From Carettochelys insculpta (lineage: Eukaryota > Chordata > Testudines > Carettochelyidae), in the NCBI RefSeq assembly GCF_033958435.1, contig NC_134139.1:202785501-202849500 (forward strand): 64,000 nucleotides of DNA, read 5' to 3'. This document shows positions 44,538 through 57,880 of this stretch, piece by piece. The position numbers and the translations under genes are program-made. The notes below the pieces were generated by a model. The model was not told the origin of the DNA. It did not search any database and saw only the letters and a list, made by a program, of their open reading frames with translations. The stretch's first letter is position 1. The number at the start of each line of letters is the position of its first letter.

Positions 44538-47191
44538 GTGAGGCGAACTGGGGTCTTGAGGTGGAGGTAGGCCGGTGGGAAGGGGCCTGGGATGGACAGG
44601 AGGTTGGTAGACCTGTGATGTCAGGGGGCAGTGGGGCTGGGGTGATGTTTCATACATTGCTGACCTTCAGGGATGGGGAAAAAGGAGTAAAGGCTCCTGT
44701 CACCCATTTCGCAGGCTCCCCAGGTGAGGTAGTGAGGCAGCCTGTGCTTACGTTCAGTTGAGCCATGACTGGCAGCTTGGTCCCAAAGAGTGCATGTCAA
44801 TGGCCTTGCCAGCAATCCCAGGTCAGGCTTGGGTCTCTTCCCTTTCCTAGGGACATTTAAACACCATGGTCTTTACCTATATGTACCCCCAGCCCCGTGC
44901 ATCTGAGTTTGGGATAAGGGGACAGCATTTCTGTCCATGGGGCTGCTAGTTGCCCCAAGAGCGTGGTTCTTGAGCCGTGGGAGGTCAACTCTCGAGAGGG
45001 GCTTCCCAGCAGCTATTCAGAGGATCAGAAATCTCCTCATGTTCCCCAGCTCCTGCTGAAGCAAAAATAGGCACTGGCAACAGTAGCCAGGGCCATTTTA
45101 TGCTATGCAGCATCATGCAATTCCCCCAGCACCTCCTGGTTGCTCATTGTGCTCTGTGCATTACACTCCAAGCACCTAACCATTGTGGTGATGGGCATTT
45201 TAGCAGTGCCGTCAGGTACAGAGGGAAAGAGTCTGAGATGCCAATCTCCATTTGTGTATCTGGATAGCGCTGATCATCCAGAGACCTCCAACCATATCCC
45301 AATCTCCCCATTCTGCATCTGGGGAAACAGAGGCACAGGGCAAGGAAGCAACTTGCCCAAGGTCACCGCGTTTGTCGGTGGCCCTCAACAGCATGAGTCA
45401 GTGGCCCTCACTCCCCATGTGGTGCCTTCTTTGCACGTTTACTTTTTCTTGGGGTGTTACGGTGGCAATCTGGCCTGCCATCTCTCTCTCTCTTGACCTC
45501 CTAAACGTCTGCTAGGGGTATTAAACCAGCTGAGAGAAAATATAAGCAGAGATGCCCTAGGACCATTGTTCAAAAGCGGATGGAGTTTGCACAGTTGGGT
45601 GGGGGCAGCAGCTGTGTCAGACCTGCTGTGATGGCTGGGACTTGCCCATCTTCTAATCCATCACAAGGGTGATGCTCTCACGAGGAAAGTGGGCTGCCAG
45701 TATTCCAGTGGCCAGACACTGGTACCACTAGGTGCTGTGCTGTTTGAGATCAGCGGGAACAGGCTGTGGCTCCAGCTTGTTTCTGTAAAGGTGAGACACA
45801 CGGAAGCAATCTTCTCAAGTGCATCCACCATCTGAAAGTCAGGCTCCTTTTCAGGGGTTTCAGGTTGGGCCTCTGGAAACTGGCGCCCCCAAATTCACTA
45901 GACATTGAGCCAAAGACAGTGTGAAAAGAGGGCCCAACTTCCGTGTACAGGTAGTTGTAAGGTAAGGTGCCAGGAAATGGTACTCAGAAACACAGAATAT
46001 AACTCTGGGTTTCCCAGACCTAGTGAAACTTGCTGTTACTGTAATGGCTTCCCTTTTGTAGTGCTTTGCACGGCTCTTAGCAGACAGTGAGCTTTTAGCC
46101 CCTGCTGTAAGAGCAGAGATTGCTGTGGTCTGGATCCTGCTTTCACTGGCTTCTGCAGGATCAGGCTTCCAGAGCAAAAGTATGAATCAGGATTGGCTGG
46201 TGTGGGAATCAAGGGTGATATTTTGCCTTTCAGTAATGTCTTTCTCATGTGGTGCTCCTAATGATACGTAAGTATCATTGTGCCTGCTTTCTGGGTGGAA
46301 AATCAGCAGCTGCATGACTTGCCCAAGAGTAGGCAGCAAATCAGTGGTGGAGAAAGGACTAGGACCCTCCCACGGCTCGCCCACATTTCCTAACTCTGTG
46401 AGCTAGAACAGCTTTGCCTTAGCACCGGTATACAAGTCAAAGCACAGTAATGGCTTGTGATCTCACTCCAGGCACAGCCACTGGCCCATGACCTTTGTAT
46501 TGGAAAGAATTCTGCCCAGTACTTTTGCAGGCAATCCGCATCTCTGTTGTTTCTGTAGTCACCGCCGAGTCAAATGTCCGTGACACTTCCTTCATGAGCC
46601 CACGGTCCTTTCCTGGAGGACTTTTACCTGTGCTTGAAAGGCCTCAGCTGTTTGCAAGGGGGCATTTGGTTGTGAGTTGCACCTGATGGGTTCTCTCCTC
46701 TTGTTGCAGGTTTTCAGCAGATGTTTTAACACAGCTGTTCTCTGGTTGTCCAAGAGGGTGACCGGGCCCTGGTGTGTGAGTGTGAGAGGGACCAAGGGGC
46801 GGGAGTGATGTTTTGGCAGCAGAGCAGAGGCTGGGTGCAAAAGAATGTGCTTATGGCTGAGGGCGTTGCCACCTTTTAAAAAACTTGTAGTACGAGACTG
46901 TTCCATGTTCGACCGTTCAACTCAGCAGGTTCTTTATTGGCCTGACAAACTAGTCCAGCACTGCCGAGTGGTAGATGTTATACAGTATGTCAAACAACTG
47001 CCTTGGGAACACTTGCACAGAGGTGGTGTAAAGATGTCTGTTAACCTCAGGGTCTAAGTTCATCCCTGCTGGAACCTCTGGGAAGTTGATGGGGTTTTTA
47101 CATGCGAAAGTGAATTTGATCCAAGATTTTTTTAGACACCATGCCAGGCCACTGGAGCAATAGCATTCATGATTCTCTTACTGCCTTGGAC

Positions 47192-47375
47192 CTATAGCTC
47201 AGTGGTCTGAGCATTAGCCTGCTAAACCCAGGGTTGCGAGTTTAATCCTTGAGGAGGCCATTTAGGGATTGGGGCAAATAGATGTCAGGGATAGTGCTTG
47301 GTCCTGCCAAGAGGGCAGGGGACTGGACAAGATGACCTCCTGTGGTCCCTTCCAGTTCTAGGAGATGTGTATTTG
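47192..47375 (+). mobile_element. tRNA-derived turtle SINE (Cry-like)
   Basis: Head TATAGCTCAGTGGTCTGAGC and B box GGTTGCGAGTTTAATCC, then body CCATTTAGGGATTGGGGCAA, GGACTGGACAAGATGACCTC and TGTGGTCCCTTCCAGTTCTA. The best preserved copy in the window. Confidence 0.9.
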
Positions 47376-47884
47376 TGTGTACTAATTGGGACCTCCTTTA
47401 TAATAAATCCTCAATATCCCTCTCACTAAATCCCCATCCCATTAACAGAAATCAGCAGTGGGCATCTCGGAAGCTACCAATGCACTCGATGGAAGGGCAC
47501 TTTCCTGCCTCGGTGTCGGTAACTTTATTGGCATGACGTTAAATGATGCATCATGTGTCTGGGCTTGCCTTTCGCAATAGAAACGAGGAGGCCTGGACTT
47601 TGGGAACTTGCCGAGCCAAGCAGCTCAGTAATTTGTATGGAATGCCATTTGTGCAGCCAAAATAATAAGTTGGGCCTTGTAGTGGGGGTGTGCTTCAGGA
47701 GGCCAGACCGTGTTGGTTAAAAACCCAACACTGTCTCCTTCAGGCAATTAAAACAAATTAAAATCTATATACTCATTATTAGACTGTAGAGACTCTGGCT
47801 GAGATCCAGGGTCTATCACTTCAAGCCCTTGATAGAAGCAGGGATTGTCCCTTACTTTACTATAGCCTACAATCGTAACGGACA

Positions 47885-48040
47885 AAATAGGTTATTATTC
47901 CTGTTTTACAACTACAGAATTGAGCATCTGTGAGATTAAATTACTTGCCCAGGGCACACAGGATTCTGTGGCAGAGCTGGGGACCCAGCTCTCAGGAACC
48001 TCAGTCCATAGTCCTCATCACAAGACTTTCTCCCCACAAC
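47885..48040 (-). mobile_element. MIR/CORE-SINE-like fragment
   Basis: Minus-orientation core words: TTACTTGCCCAGGGCACACA and TGTGGCAGAGCTGGGGACCC. Confidence 0.6.
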
Positions 48041-49007
48041 TACACTATGAATCCTAGAACCTTCCCACACTTCAAAGGTGTCCTTTTTATATTTCTGGCC
48101 ATTTCAGATAAGGTACTGGCTGTCATGTATCATGAATACATTTTGCTGTACCTTTCTTTCTTCCTAAGTCGCACACCGATTCCCTTCCTTGCCTCTTAGC
48201 AGAAACCATCTGCTTGTTCTCAAGAGCTATTTTGTGAAGCAGAACGTCTCTCTCAGAGTCGGATTCTCTCTCTCACGCCAGCTACTAACTCTTTTGTCCT
48301 CCTCAGCTTTCCTGAGGGCCCTCTGTTGCCTGGCTTTTATTTCCAGTTTGACTCTGAAGGGGAAGAATCTGACAGTATTTTAGACATTCTGCATAAGTAA
48401 GGTATCTGTGCACTGGATTTTTGAAGGGTTCTTAAGCTTGGTGGGAAGATTTTCCCTCTGTGTTGTCCGGTAGGCAGTATGTTATCTTGTTTGAGGTTAG
48501 TGGAGTCTCAAGCACCACTTATCTCTGGGGAGGGTTGTTTACATCATAGCTGTGGGGGCGCTGGTTATGTTGAGCTCTGCGTGTGTCTTTAGTGTGGCTG
48601 CATCTCGTGTTCCACAGGGCTATGATGGATGAAATGCTCCACCTCTTTCTGTTTCTGTCTTTTGCCCACGTGTCCGTGCAAATAGAGAGAGTTGGAGCAT
48701 TCCATCCATGGTACAGATCTGTGTTTTACACAACCAGATATAAGTACAATATTTTTGTATTCCAGTTCATTTATTTTATAACTTTATGGTACACTTGAGA
48801 AGGTAAAGCAATTTCTCAGTAATAGTGTGTTGCAACACTTTTCTATTTTATGGTCTGATTTTGGAAGCAAGTAGTTTTTAGAAGTGAGGTGAAACTTTGC
48901 TCTGGCGTGTCCCATCAGACTCTTGAAAGATTACCCTTACCTGGAAAGAGTGAGAAGCACCGCTCTGCAATATTCAGGCAAGTCTTCAAAAAGCGTTTTC
49001 AGAAGTT

Positions 49008-49140
49008 TAAAAAAAAAAAAAAAGAAATAGTTACAGTGGTAGAAAAAAAATTAAGTGTCTGAAAATTGTAGGTACTGGGGGTACTTATATGTATATATAT
49101 ATATATTTAAAAGCGGTGTATTTAATTAAAAAATACAAAA
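49008..49140. repeat. A-run, TA microsatellite and AT-rich stretch
   Basis: A run of about 15 A's ending near 49023, then (TA)n at about 49085-49107, then A/T-rich sequence ending in AGGTTGAGAAACACTG. That last phrase resembles the terminus of a hAT-type MITE, but the other end is not certain. Confidence 0.55.
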
Positions 49141-50207
49141 AAGGTTGAGAAACACTGTCTGAACCACTTCTGGAGTCTGGAGACTGATGCTGCATGCTCT
49201 TCAGTCGGTCTGAACAGATGTCATTGTATGAGATTTGTACCGACTTCCGTAATGCCTTTTATGTAGCCTGCTGTAAAACTGGGCAAATAGCTAGATCAGT
49301 TGTTGTACCCTCTGGAAGATGTCTAAGTACCCCATTGGATACAGTCACCCCTACTTGAGAACCACGGTGTTAGGGCATCCCAGCGGTCACCAGCCTCGTG
49401 ATGCGGTGACCTGAAGAGATTTCAGGACAGTAATTACCAAATGAGCACGATTCTCCTGTCAAAAATGGCTGGTCCAACAGAGCTACCTTAACCAAATAGC
49501 TTCTGTTGGTTAAAAGTATGTGTGTGTAAGTAAGGACAGTATACACAGGTTTGGCCACTTCTTCAAGAGGCTGAAAACATATGGGCCTAAGGCTTGGTTG
49601 TTCCCTGGAGATTACCAGTACTGTGTGAGCTGTTGTGGAGAGAAAACTGATCTAGCTCATCGCTGGGTGAAAGCGCCAATGAAGACCTTGGCTAACATGC
49701 CCAGCTCTGCCTGTGCTAAGGGTTCAGTGGTTTTGGGGAGTGGAAATGGAGAAAGTCCCCAGGATAAGATCAGGCCTGAAAGTTCACAATGGGACTCCCT
49801 GGCTAAAGCGTTTCTGTGAATCCCTGGCAAAGGGATGATCTGCTCCGTGGCATCCGCTGAAACCCAGCCCTCCACCTCAGCACCAGCCTTTCAGTGCTCT
49901 GTGTTAATTGTTTGTGTGGTACAGAGTGTACAGGGCCAGAAAAACCTTGGCAACCTGGTGTGCCTGAGTCTCTGCACTCTGGAAAAGAGGGACATTGTGT
50001 CCAGAAATAAACACACTCTTTATTATTACAGACATTTATATGGTTCCTGGAGGGTGTTTCTATTAATAGAGTGACACTGGAGCAGTGCTAATCCGGGCTG
50101 GAAAGAGCAAAGCCAAGAAGTGCTGCTCCTGATCAAGCTGAAAAAGAGGCTGTTGAACGATGAACATAAGCAGGGGATCAGAGTTTGGGTTCCAATAAGA
50201 AAACTGT

Positions 50208-50395
50208 AAGGACAGATGGTCCAGTGGTTAGCGCACTAAGTGGAGACCTGATTTCAGCTTTCTGCTCTGCTACAGACTCCCTGGGTGATTTGGGGCAAAC
50301 CACTCTGTAGTTTCTGTGCCTCAGTTTCCCAGCTGTACTGCAGGGATAGTAGCTCCGACTTACCTCGCAGGGGTGTTGCAAGGACATACAGATGC
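50208..50395 (+). mobile_element. MIR/CORE-SINE-like element
   Basis: tRNA-like head GGTCCAGTGGTTAGCGCACT, core GGGTGATTTGGGGCAAACCA and TGTGCCTCAGTTTCCCAGCT, then GGGTGTTGCAAGGA, in consensus order. Confidence 0.8.
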
Positions 50396-52395
50396 TGCCA
50401 TTGTGAGAATCGGGTAGGTCCGTGGGTAGGAGAACATCAAAGGCTCTCCAGCTCTCTTGGCTTTGAATTGTCCTGGGATGAAGTCACTGGGAGGCTGGGC
50501 TGTTGTGTGACCAAGAGTGGCCTGGAGGTGTTGGGACAGCCTGGGGAGTGAAAAAGAATGGGGGAGAAAAAAGAGAATATGAGTCAAACCTCACAAAATC
50601 TTGAGCTCACGGAGACTATTGGATGAGGCAGTTTTCCCAGATGGGGTGGGTGGGAGAAGATCTTTCATCATAAAAACACCTTGAACCCTCTTTGGGGGGA
50701 GGTTCCTGGGATATACATAGGGACCCACAGAGTTCTCCTTTGTGCCTTCATCCACGCCACATTACAGGCACGGAACTGTCTGCCTCCTCTGAGTGTGTTT
50801 GTGTGTGTGGTAATTCTTTAGGGGCAGGCCCAGAGACTAGTCCATGGATGAAGGGTAGGTCTTCTAAACTGTGTTTCCTGTTGGTCAGATTGAAAGGAGG
50901 GGGCAAAAGGGAAAGTACATGAATCACACTCCTTTCACAGTCCTAGAACAGCTGGATGCTTCTGCTGAAATAATCCACTGCCACATAACTAACCTTGCTG
51001 ACTTTGGGACAAGTGCCATTAAGCTTCAGAGTCAACATCAAAATTGAGCTAAATGGAGGGAGATCACCCTTCTCAGGCACATGGTCGTGGACTCAGGAGG
51101 TCTGCACTGCCTGGGTCATGCTTGATGAGCCTCCACAGTTCCCAGGCCTCTTCATTAGTTGGCTAAATATAGACCTTTAGATGCCTGGCTGTACGCAACT
51201 AAGAGAGCAAATCTTGGCCTTCTTTTTTTTTTTTTCTTCCTTCCTGCTGTCAAAATGTATTAAGTCTTGCCAGCAGCTGCATGTCCGCTCTTTGGGCAGA
51301 ACCGGCCTGCATGTTATATCTCCGTGCAGTGCCGGACGCAGTGGGATGCCTGTCCTTTGAGTGCTGTGCTGATAGAAATAATAAATACCACCCTGGCACC
51401 CCCAAATTTTATGACCTCATTCTTTCCAGTCAGTCCAAATGCCACTTCTAAGATCATCCCCCCGCCACCTTCATTCTCTCTACAGCGTTCCCAGTTTCTT
51501 CTACAGTCAGAGGTGTCTCCTAAATTGCAACGCTTTTCATAAATCTATCTCTGCCTCCATATCTACCCCCTCTGTGCTGCTCCCAATCTCCTCTCCTGGC
51601 CATGTCTCTTGATGAATCCCATGTGAAGCTGTGTACTTACCTCTCATACTAGGGATAGCTTCTCAGGTGGAGCTCAGGATCCTCCCAACTGCTGGGCCCA
51701 GAGAGATGATGTTGGCTTTATCTGTTGCTTCTGTGGTGCTAGGAGACGGTGATTATAAAGCAGTTCAGGGAGCAGTGTAGTGATGGGATGGTAACTCTCT
51801 CTCAAGTCTGATGACAGCCTTGGGATGGCTCAGATGCCGTGGTTAGCATAAAATGTGTGGAGCACAGGGCTGTAACAAACCAAGTCTGGAGGACTGCTCC
51901 TCATACGTTGTAAACCAGCCCTTCTGTGGCCACATTGTACCAGCTGAGGTCAATTTACACCCTCTGAGGATCAGGCCTTTGTACCCTTTGGCCCCTGGAG
52001 GCAGCAATCACCTGGGAGGCGGATCGCTATGATTATGGCTGATGCCATGTGTCTTTAGTGCAGCCTGCTCCGTTCTCACAGCGCAGTGGTGACAATCAAA
52101 CCTGGGAGGCTATTAACCCTGTCTCTGTTTCTCCGCCTGCACCGTCTCTCAGCTTGGGGATTGTTTGTGTTTTAGTCTCTCTCTTTAGAGCCGGCGCTAG
52201 CTAATTGTGTGCATTTAGCGATAAGTAAGTGAAGCCCAGGGCAGCGCCTGCAGGGAATTTCCTGCCTCCCAAGCCACAGGCAGTGCGGCAAGGTGGCTGG
52301 GACTGAATTAAAGGTGTTAGCAAGGATTCAGCGAATGGTGTCCTAAAACCCTTCCACTGGGGGTAGGCCTGGAGCATAACCTTCTTTCTCCAGGT

Positions 52396-52696
52396 CAGTG
52401 GCTCCCAACCCTTTCACTAGAGCGGGCTCACCAGATGGACCCCCATCAAAGACAATTCTATCCCCTGTGTATACTTCATTCAATAAAAAAGGAAACCCCA
52501 ATAGCAGATTTTTGGACAGCAATTAATAACATTATTGGAAGATAATTTAATTTAAAAATAATAATGGATTGTAACTTTGCAATTTATTTAAAACTTATTT
52601 TCCAGATCATTTTAATTTATTTTTCCCCCATAGACCCCCTGTAATACACCCTTATGGGCCCCCAGGGGTCCATGGACCCCTGGCTGGGAACCACTG
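52396..52696. mobile_element. hAT-like MITE (CAGTGGTTCCCAACC family)
   Basis: Left terminus CAGTGGCTCCCAACCC, right terminus GGCTGGGAACCACTG. The interior is A/T-rich, with GACCCCCATCAAAGACAATT. 301 bp. A clear 8-bp duplication was not found. Same family as 63854-64000. Confidence 0.75.
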
Positions 52697-54335
52697 CCCT
52701 GGTGGCTTCTGTCTCTAGCACTAGGGCTACTTCTGCTTCCCCCCTCAGTGTAGTGCTTCTCCCTGCTTTCCGCCAGGAGCTCCTTGGCAGAAGGTCATTG
52801 TCTTTGGTCCCAAGTTTAAATCCAGCCCGAGTCAGCAGCGAGCAACAGGAACGACTCTTTGGTGGTCTGAGTCTGGAGTCTAGTGCAGAGTAAGCAGATT
52901 TGAAGTCCATCAGAAGGACGGCCACTCGCTTTAAGGTCTATTCTCACGTTCCTCTTTGGTGTGATCAAGAGGTGGGTTAGAAATGCTGCTCTCCTCTGGG
53001 ACGCTTGGTATAGAGCAGCCCCCTTCAAACACAACCCTGAGGCTCAAATTATGAGATTTTCCGTGTGTTAAAAATAAGTGGGGGTTGATTTATTTTGTTC
53101 TAACCTTGCTCCAGGGTAGCAAAAGTTCTGTGCTTTGGCTCAGCTTATTTCTGTAAACGGGAAAGGGGAAAACGTGGTTCCACCCTGGTCCCTGGGTATG
53201 TCAGGCAGTACCTGTGGTGGGAAAGGCCGTCTCAAGTGCTAGGTTTGCAATGGACATTTTGCATGCATGATTGGAGAGGAGTCAACACAGAGGAGGCTAA
53301 ACCTCAGGTCCTCGGCTGAGGCAAGTCGTAGTTCCATAGTGGTGAGCCAAAGCACAGAAACCCAAGAGCAGAGGCGAAGTTGGCAGGTGGAAATGAGCCT
53401 CGGGGACCGGAGAGGGGTGAGTTCCATCTTGCTAAGATGGCCTGAAAAGATTTCCACCAGCCAAGCCCATCCTAGGCCTCTCTCTGCAGCCACTCATGAC
53501 TAGGCTGGGTTCAGCTGTTAGACGCCCCCTTGGAGAGGTGGATTTTGCTCAGCCCTGGTGCTTGCAAAACACCACAGGGCCTTCGGAGCAGACAGAACAA
53601 TTTGTTGTCATGACAATGGGCGGGGGTTTAAAATAGCAAGTGGCTGGTGCTTGGAAAGTCCTGCCCCTTCCCCCGAACTTTCTCTCACTGCCTCTGAAGA
53701 GTTCCTGCTGAGGGAGGTGCCTGTTCACTGGGAGTCCCCCATCTTCTCCTGTCAGCGTGACTGTACTGTGCAGCCATTCCTGGGCATTATGGGTGGAGAA
53801 GCTGACTCTGTGTACCTGTTCAGGTGAGCTGCTGCTCCTGTGGGGTCTTGCTGGCTTTAGAGCAGATTGGCTCCCTCTGGGAGGAAAAGAGGGAGTTCTG
53901 CTCCTTGCTGGCTGCCAGCTGCCCTTCAGCACAGCTCCGGGAGTTGGCCCAGACATCTGCCCTTTGCCTTGATTGCAGCACAAGGCCCCAGTCCTGACTA
54001 GGGCGACTGAGAGGCATCGAAACAGCATCGTAAACCCAGGCCTGTGGGCCACCAACTTGTTTCCACTTGAGTGGTTTCCCAGCCTGCACTTGAGCATCCA
54101 CACAGCGTGGCACAGCCTGGACCCAGGTCTCACAGCCATGCTGGGGCATCCATATTGTGCTACACAGACAGTAAAACAACAGGGTTTGGACCGGAGTCAC
54201 AGCGGGAGTTGGACTCAGCCCCACAGGGACCTGGGTCCTGACTCCTTCCCTGAATCAGACTGCTTTGTGTTGGGTCAGCAGAGGGGTTTGGGCTCAAACC
54301 TGAGTCGGACCGAGGGTTTACAAGGCAATGTGGAC

Positions 54336-54623
54336 CAGTGGTTCCCAGCCTCTTTAGTAACAGGGCACACCAACTTGCTCAGGACAGGAAGCAGCATTTC
54401 AGCTGTCCCCCAGCACGAATGGGCTTCTGTGGGGTTTGGCATTTCCCCTCATGGTAGCTCTGCAAAGCCCAGGTGGAGAGGGTGGCAGTTGGCGAACCTG
54501 GCACCAGCTGCGACTCAGGCAGTGAAGAGCCACAGTGGAGGAGAATCGATGACATTTCCTGGCACACTTGGACAGTTCTCACGGCACACCAGTGTGCTGT
54601 GGCACACAGGTTGTGGACCTCTG
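54336..54623. mobile_element. hAT-like MITE
   Basis: Starts CAGTGGTTCCCAGCCTCTTT and ends ACAGGTTGTGGACCTCTG, with GGCACACTTGGACAG and GTGTGCTGTGGCACACAG near the end. The flanking 8-mers (ATGTGGAC / GTGTAGAT) agree at five positions only. Confidence 0.6.
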
Positions 54624-54907
54624 GTGTAGATGCACCCAGAGTGCTGTCAGGGTGATAGTATGTGGACCAGACCTTGGGAATGCCAACAAGTGCAGAGGGG
54701 GGTTGGCACAGCCCAAGAGAGCTGGTTTGGGACTGACGCGATATCTATGGCAGAAAGGATGGTCTGGTGGACAGCACCCAGCTGAGGTTACTCTGTCCCT
54801 CGTGCGAGAGCTGTGATCTGAAAGGCTGTGCATTAGCCACCACTGAGCCAGGAGGAAAGGGTCTTTGCCTCTGTCTTGGTGAGTGGTGCCTACAATAAGA
54901 AATTGGG

Positions 54908-55098
54908 GATACACATCTCCTAGAGCTGGCAGGGACCTTGGGAGGTCATCTAGTCCAGTCCCCTGCCTGCTTGGCAGGACCAAGAACCATCCCTGACATC
55001 TGTTTGCCCCAGTCCCTAAATGGCCTCCTCGAGGATGAAGCTCACAAACCCCGGGTTTATTAGGCCAATGCTCAAACCATTGAGCTATCCCTTCCCTG
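54908..55098 (-). mobile_element. tRNA-derived turtle SINE (Cry-like)
   Basis: Minus orientation: 3' end ACATCTCCTAGAGCTGGCAG, body GAGGTCATCTAGTCCAGTCC, and head as the complement of an A box (CAAACCATTGAGCTATCC). Confidence 0.9.
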
Positions 55099-55107
55099 TG
55101 TCTAGGG

Positions 55108-55303
55108 CATGGGTGTACAACCTTTTGGCTTGCCAGGGTTGCACTGAGTGAAGAGGAATTGTCTTGGGCCGCGTATAAAATATATAATATAGTTAATGTA
55201 TATAAATCATGTAATAATGTTAAAAGTTTACGATCTTGTGGGGTCGCATTACTAGCTGTCCAGGGCTGCATGCGGCGCGTGGGCCGCAGGTTGGACACAC
55301 CTG
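55108..55303. mobile_element. hAT MITE with perfect 8-bp target duplication
   Basis: TIR CATGGGTGTACAACC at the left, CAGGTGTGTCCAACC from the right. Exact 8-bp duplication GTCTAGGG (55100-55107, 55304-55311), the hallmark of hAT transposition. Inserted just beside a SINE. 196 bp, no coding sequence. Confidence 0.92.
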
Positions 55304-56512
55304 GTCTAGGGGTTTCTAACGCTGTGCTTTCCTCTCCTGCCCAGGGAAGATCCGGGAGCAGTTGCCAGAGCCATGGGGGTGGACCCTCTAGATTTGTCCA
55401 GGATCATCCATTTTCCTTTCTCCCTGGTGGAAGGGCAGGAAAAGAATTAGACCTTGGGCCCCCCTGCCAAGGGTGGAATTGACCTGCTTGTCCTGAGTGT
55501 GTGTGGGAGGGGGGCTAAGTCCCTGGTCCCAGGCTGGGAGGAGAAGGGAAGCCACCGTCTTTAAGCACCCTGTTTGCCCCACCCAGACTTCTATTTCAAA
55601 TCCCAGCGGTCCCTTCTAGCCTGGGTAGCCATGAGCATTTGGGTTTTGTGACCTGCTCCTTTCCCCTCCCGGCTGGAGGGGGATGCCAGGTGTTTCCCTT
55701 TCCAGAAGGGAGAGAGACCAGCCATTGCAGGGCGGGGTGGAGAGAGACAGCCAGTGTTGCAAGTCTGCTGCCCTTCTGAGAGAAGGCGGGAAGGGAGCAT
55801 GTGTCAAATCTGCTGTCTTGATTAATTGGCCACTTGTGCTTTAATCTCTGGGGCTGCCTTGTAAAGCTAAAGACATCTAATAATACTCAACATTTCTATG
55901 GGGCTTGACAAACACCAGCTCTTTAATCCTCACAGAGCCCCTGGAAAGGAAACAGGTGGCTTATGGGTGGGAAGACTGAGGCATGGAGTGATCAAGTGGG
56001 ATGTGGTGGGGTGAGGACTTGGGTGCTCATAGCCCTGTGCTCCAACCACCACCAGCCTGACTGTACAACTCCCTGTACTGACTGGCTGCATTCATTAACT
56101 GTATGCCAGCACCTAGAGCTAAGACCTGATCACCACCACAGACATGATATCCCTGTGCCCAAGGGACCACAGCACACAAATATCCCTACGCCCCAGGGAC
56201 AGGGTAATGGACAAAGATTAGGGCAGGCTGCCAAGTGAAAGGTGCAGGGCTCAGCTTTTGTGGGGGAGCTGAAGGAGAGGATAACTTTTAAATGTCTCCT
56301 TCCTCTTAGTGGGCTGGACTGCCTAGTGAGCAGACGTCTGTGGCTCTGTGCAACACTTTTGACTCTATGTTAGATCAGGAGCTGCTCACTAGTCCCAGGT
56401 TAACTTTTATAATCGAACACAAGCGGCTGTTGGCCCATAAGCGGCTGTTAAAAGGGCAGCTGGGCTCATCGAATGGGGTGTGTAAAGCAATGTTTAAAAA
56501 TGAGTAAGAGCC

Positions 56513-57880
56513 TAACATAAGAACAGCCAGACTAGGTCAGCTCCATAGTCATTCCAGCCCTGTGTCCTGTCTTCTGACAGCAGCCAGGGCCAGATGCTTC
56601 CATGGGAACGAACAAGGGTAATTACTGAGTGATCCATCCACTACTGTGCACTCCTGGTTTCTGGCAGCTAGAGGCATAGGGTCCCATCCACAGGATGAAG
56701 TAGGGTGGCTGCCCCAAGCCCCACATTTCTGGAGGCTCTGTGGCATCTGTCCCTACTGTGCCGTGGTGATGGGGTTTTCCCAGACCTGAGACGTGGGGGA
56801 GGGTTGCCGTGAGCTCCTTCCTCTCTCCCCCACCCCCCAACAGCTCCACTCATCTTGGCTATAAATCATCAACATCCCCTGCCAATGAGTTCCACAGGTT
56901 GTGCATTGTGTAAAGAACTACAGATTGAACCTTTCTAATCTGGCCCTCTCTTGCCCAGCACTGTCCATAATCTGGCATGATTGTAGGTAGCCAAATGATC
57001 TCTCATCATGGGTGTGACCAAATTTCCGGTGGTCCCGTAAAGTTGTTTACAGCCCCCAGTCCTGGCTGTCTGTGTTCTGTGCTCTTACTTGCTGTAATTT
57101 ACCCCTACATGTTTTCTAAGGGCCCAGTAAGCAGTGGGAGTGTTGGTAATGTGCTGGACAATATTGACCTCCTGTGGTCTGGCGAATTTTCTTTGTCAGG
57201 ACTGACTGGTGCTGAGGATGCCGGATTACAGAACTTCAACCTGTACTTCCTTTTGTTTATGTCAAACCTGCTGCCTGTAAATTTCCCTGGATGAACCAAA
57301 GCTTGTTTGTTATGTGAAGTGGTAAATCACACTTCCTTGTTCACTTTCTCCACGCCAATCATGATGTTCTAGATTTCTGTCATACCCCCTGCCTTAGTTA
57401 TCTCTTTTCCAAAGCAAATAGTCCCGTCTTTTTTTTAACCTCTCTTTATAACGAAGTGGCTCCACCCCCCTAATCATTTTCCTGCTTCTCTCTGGATTTT
57501 CTCCACTTTTTTTTTTTTTGAGGTTGGGCACCAGAACTGCATGCAGTATTCAAGGTGTGGGTGTACTGTGTATTCATATAGTGACATTATGATATTGTCT
57601 GTTTTATTATCTTTCTGTACCTTATTATTATCTTTCTTAAAGGTTCCTAACAACGTTAGCTTTTTTCTTTTTTTTTCCTTTTTTTATTTTTGACTGCAGC
57701 TGCACACTGAGCAGATGTTTTCTAAGCACTATCCACAATGACTCAAAGGTCTCTTTCTTGGAGTGGTGACAGCTAATTTAGAGCCCATCATTTTGTATGT
57801 CTCTTTGGGATTATGACTTCCAATGTGAATAAGTTCAAAGCTTCAGAGATGAAACCTTTCTAGCCTTCTCCCTGCTACCG
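56513..57880 (-). mobile_element. Old CR1 LINE 3' part, split by a pogo-like MITE
   Basis: Ends on the + strand with CATAAGAACAGCCAGACTAG (56517), the standard CR1 3' phrase. CR1 words continue to TTGTGCATTGTGTAAAGAAC before the MITE at 56931-57243 and resume at CTTCCTTTTGTTTATGTCAA. Further CR1 3' sequence follows to about 57880. Heavily mutated, no ORF. Confidence 0.85.
56931..57243. mobile_element. Pogo-like MITE (GGTTGAACC family) inserted in CR1
   Basis: CAGATTGAACCTTTCTAATC at the left and the complement CAGGTTGAAGTTCTGTAATC at the right, flanked by TA (56929-56930, 57244-57245). Removing it restores the CR1 sequence with a single TA. Confidence 0.9.

Noticed and set aside
47192..47265. 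tRNA gene
   Set aside because: A and B boxes are present, but the sequence continues into a SINE body and the cloverleaf is degraded.
53549..54139. 196-codon minus-strand frame in the ADCY3 intron
   Set aside because: No recognisable domain, no splice context and no similarity to ADCY3; consistent with chance in GC-rich intron sequence.
54579..55298. 239-codon minus-strand frame
   Set aside because: Runs through a SINE and a hAT MITE, so it is assembled from transposons.
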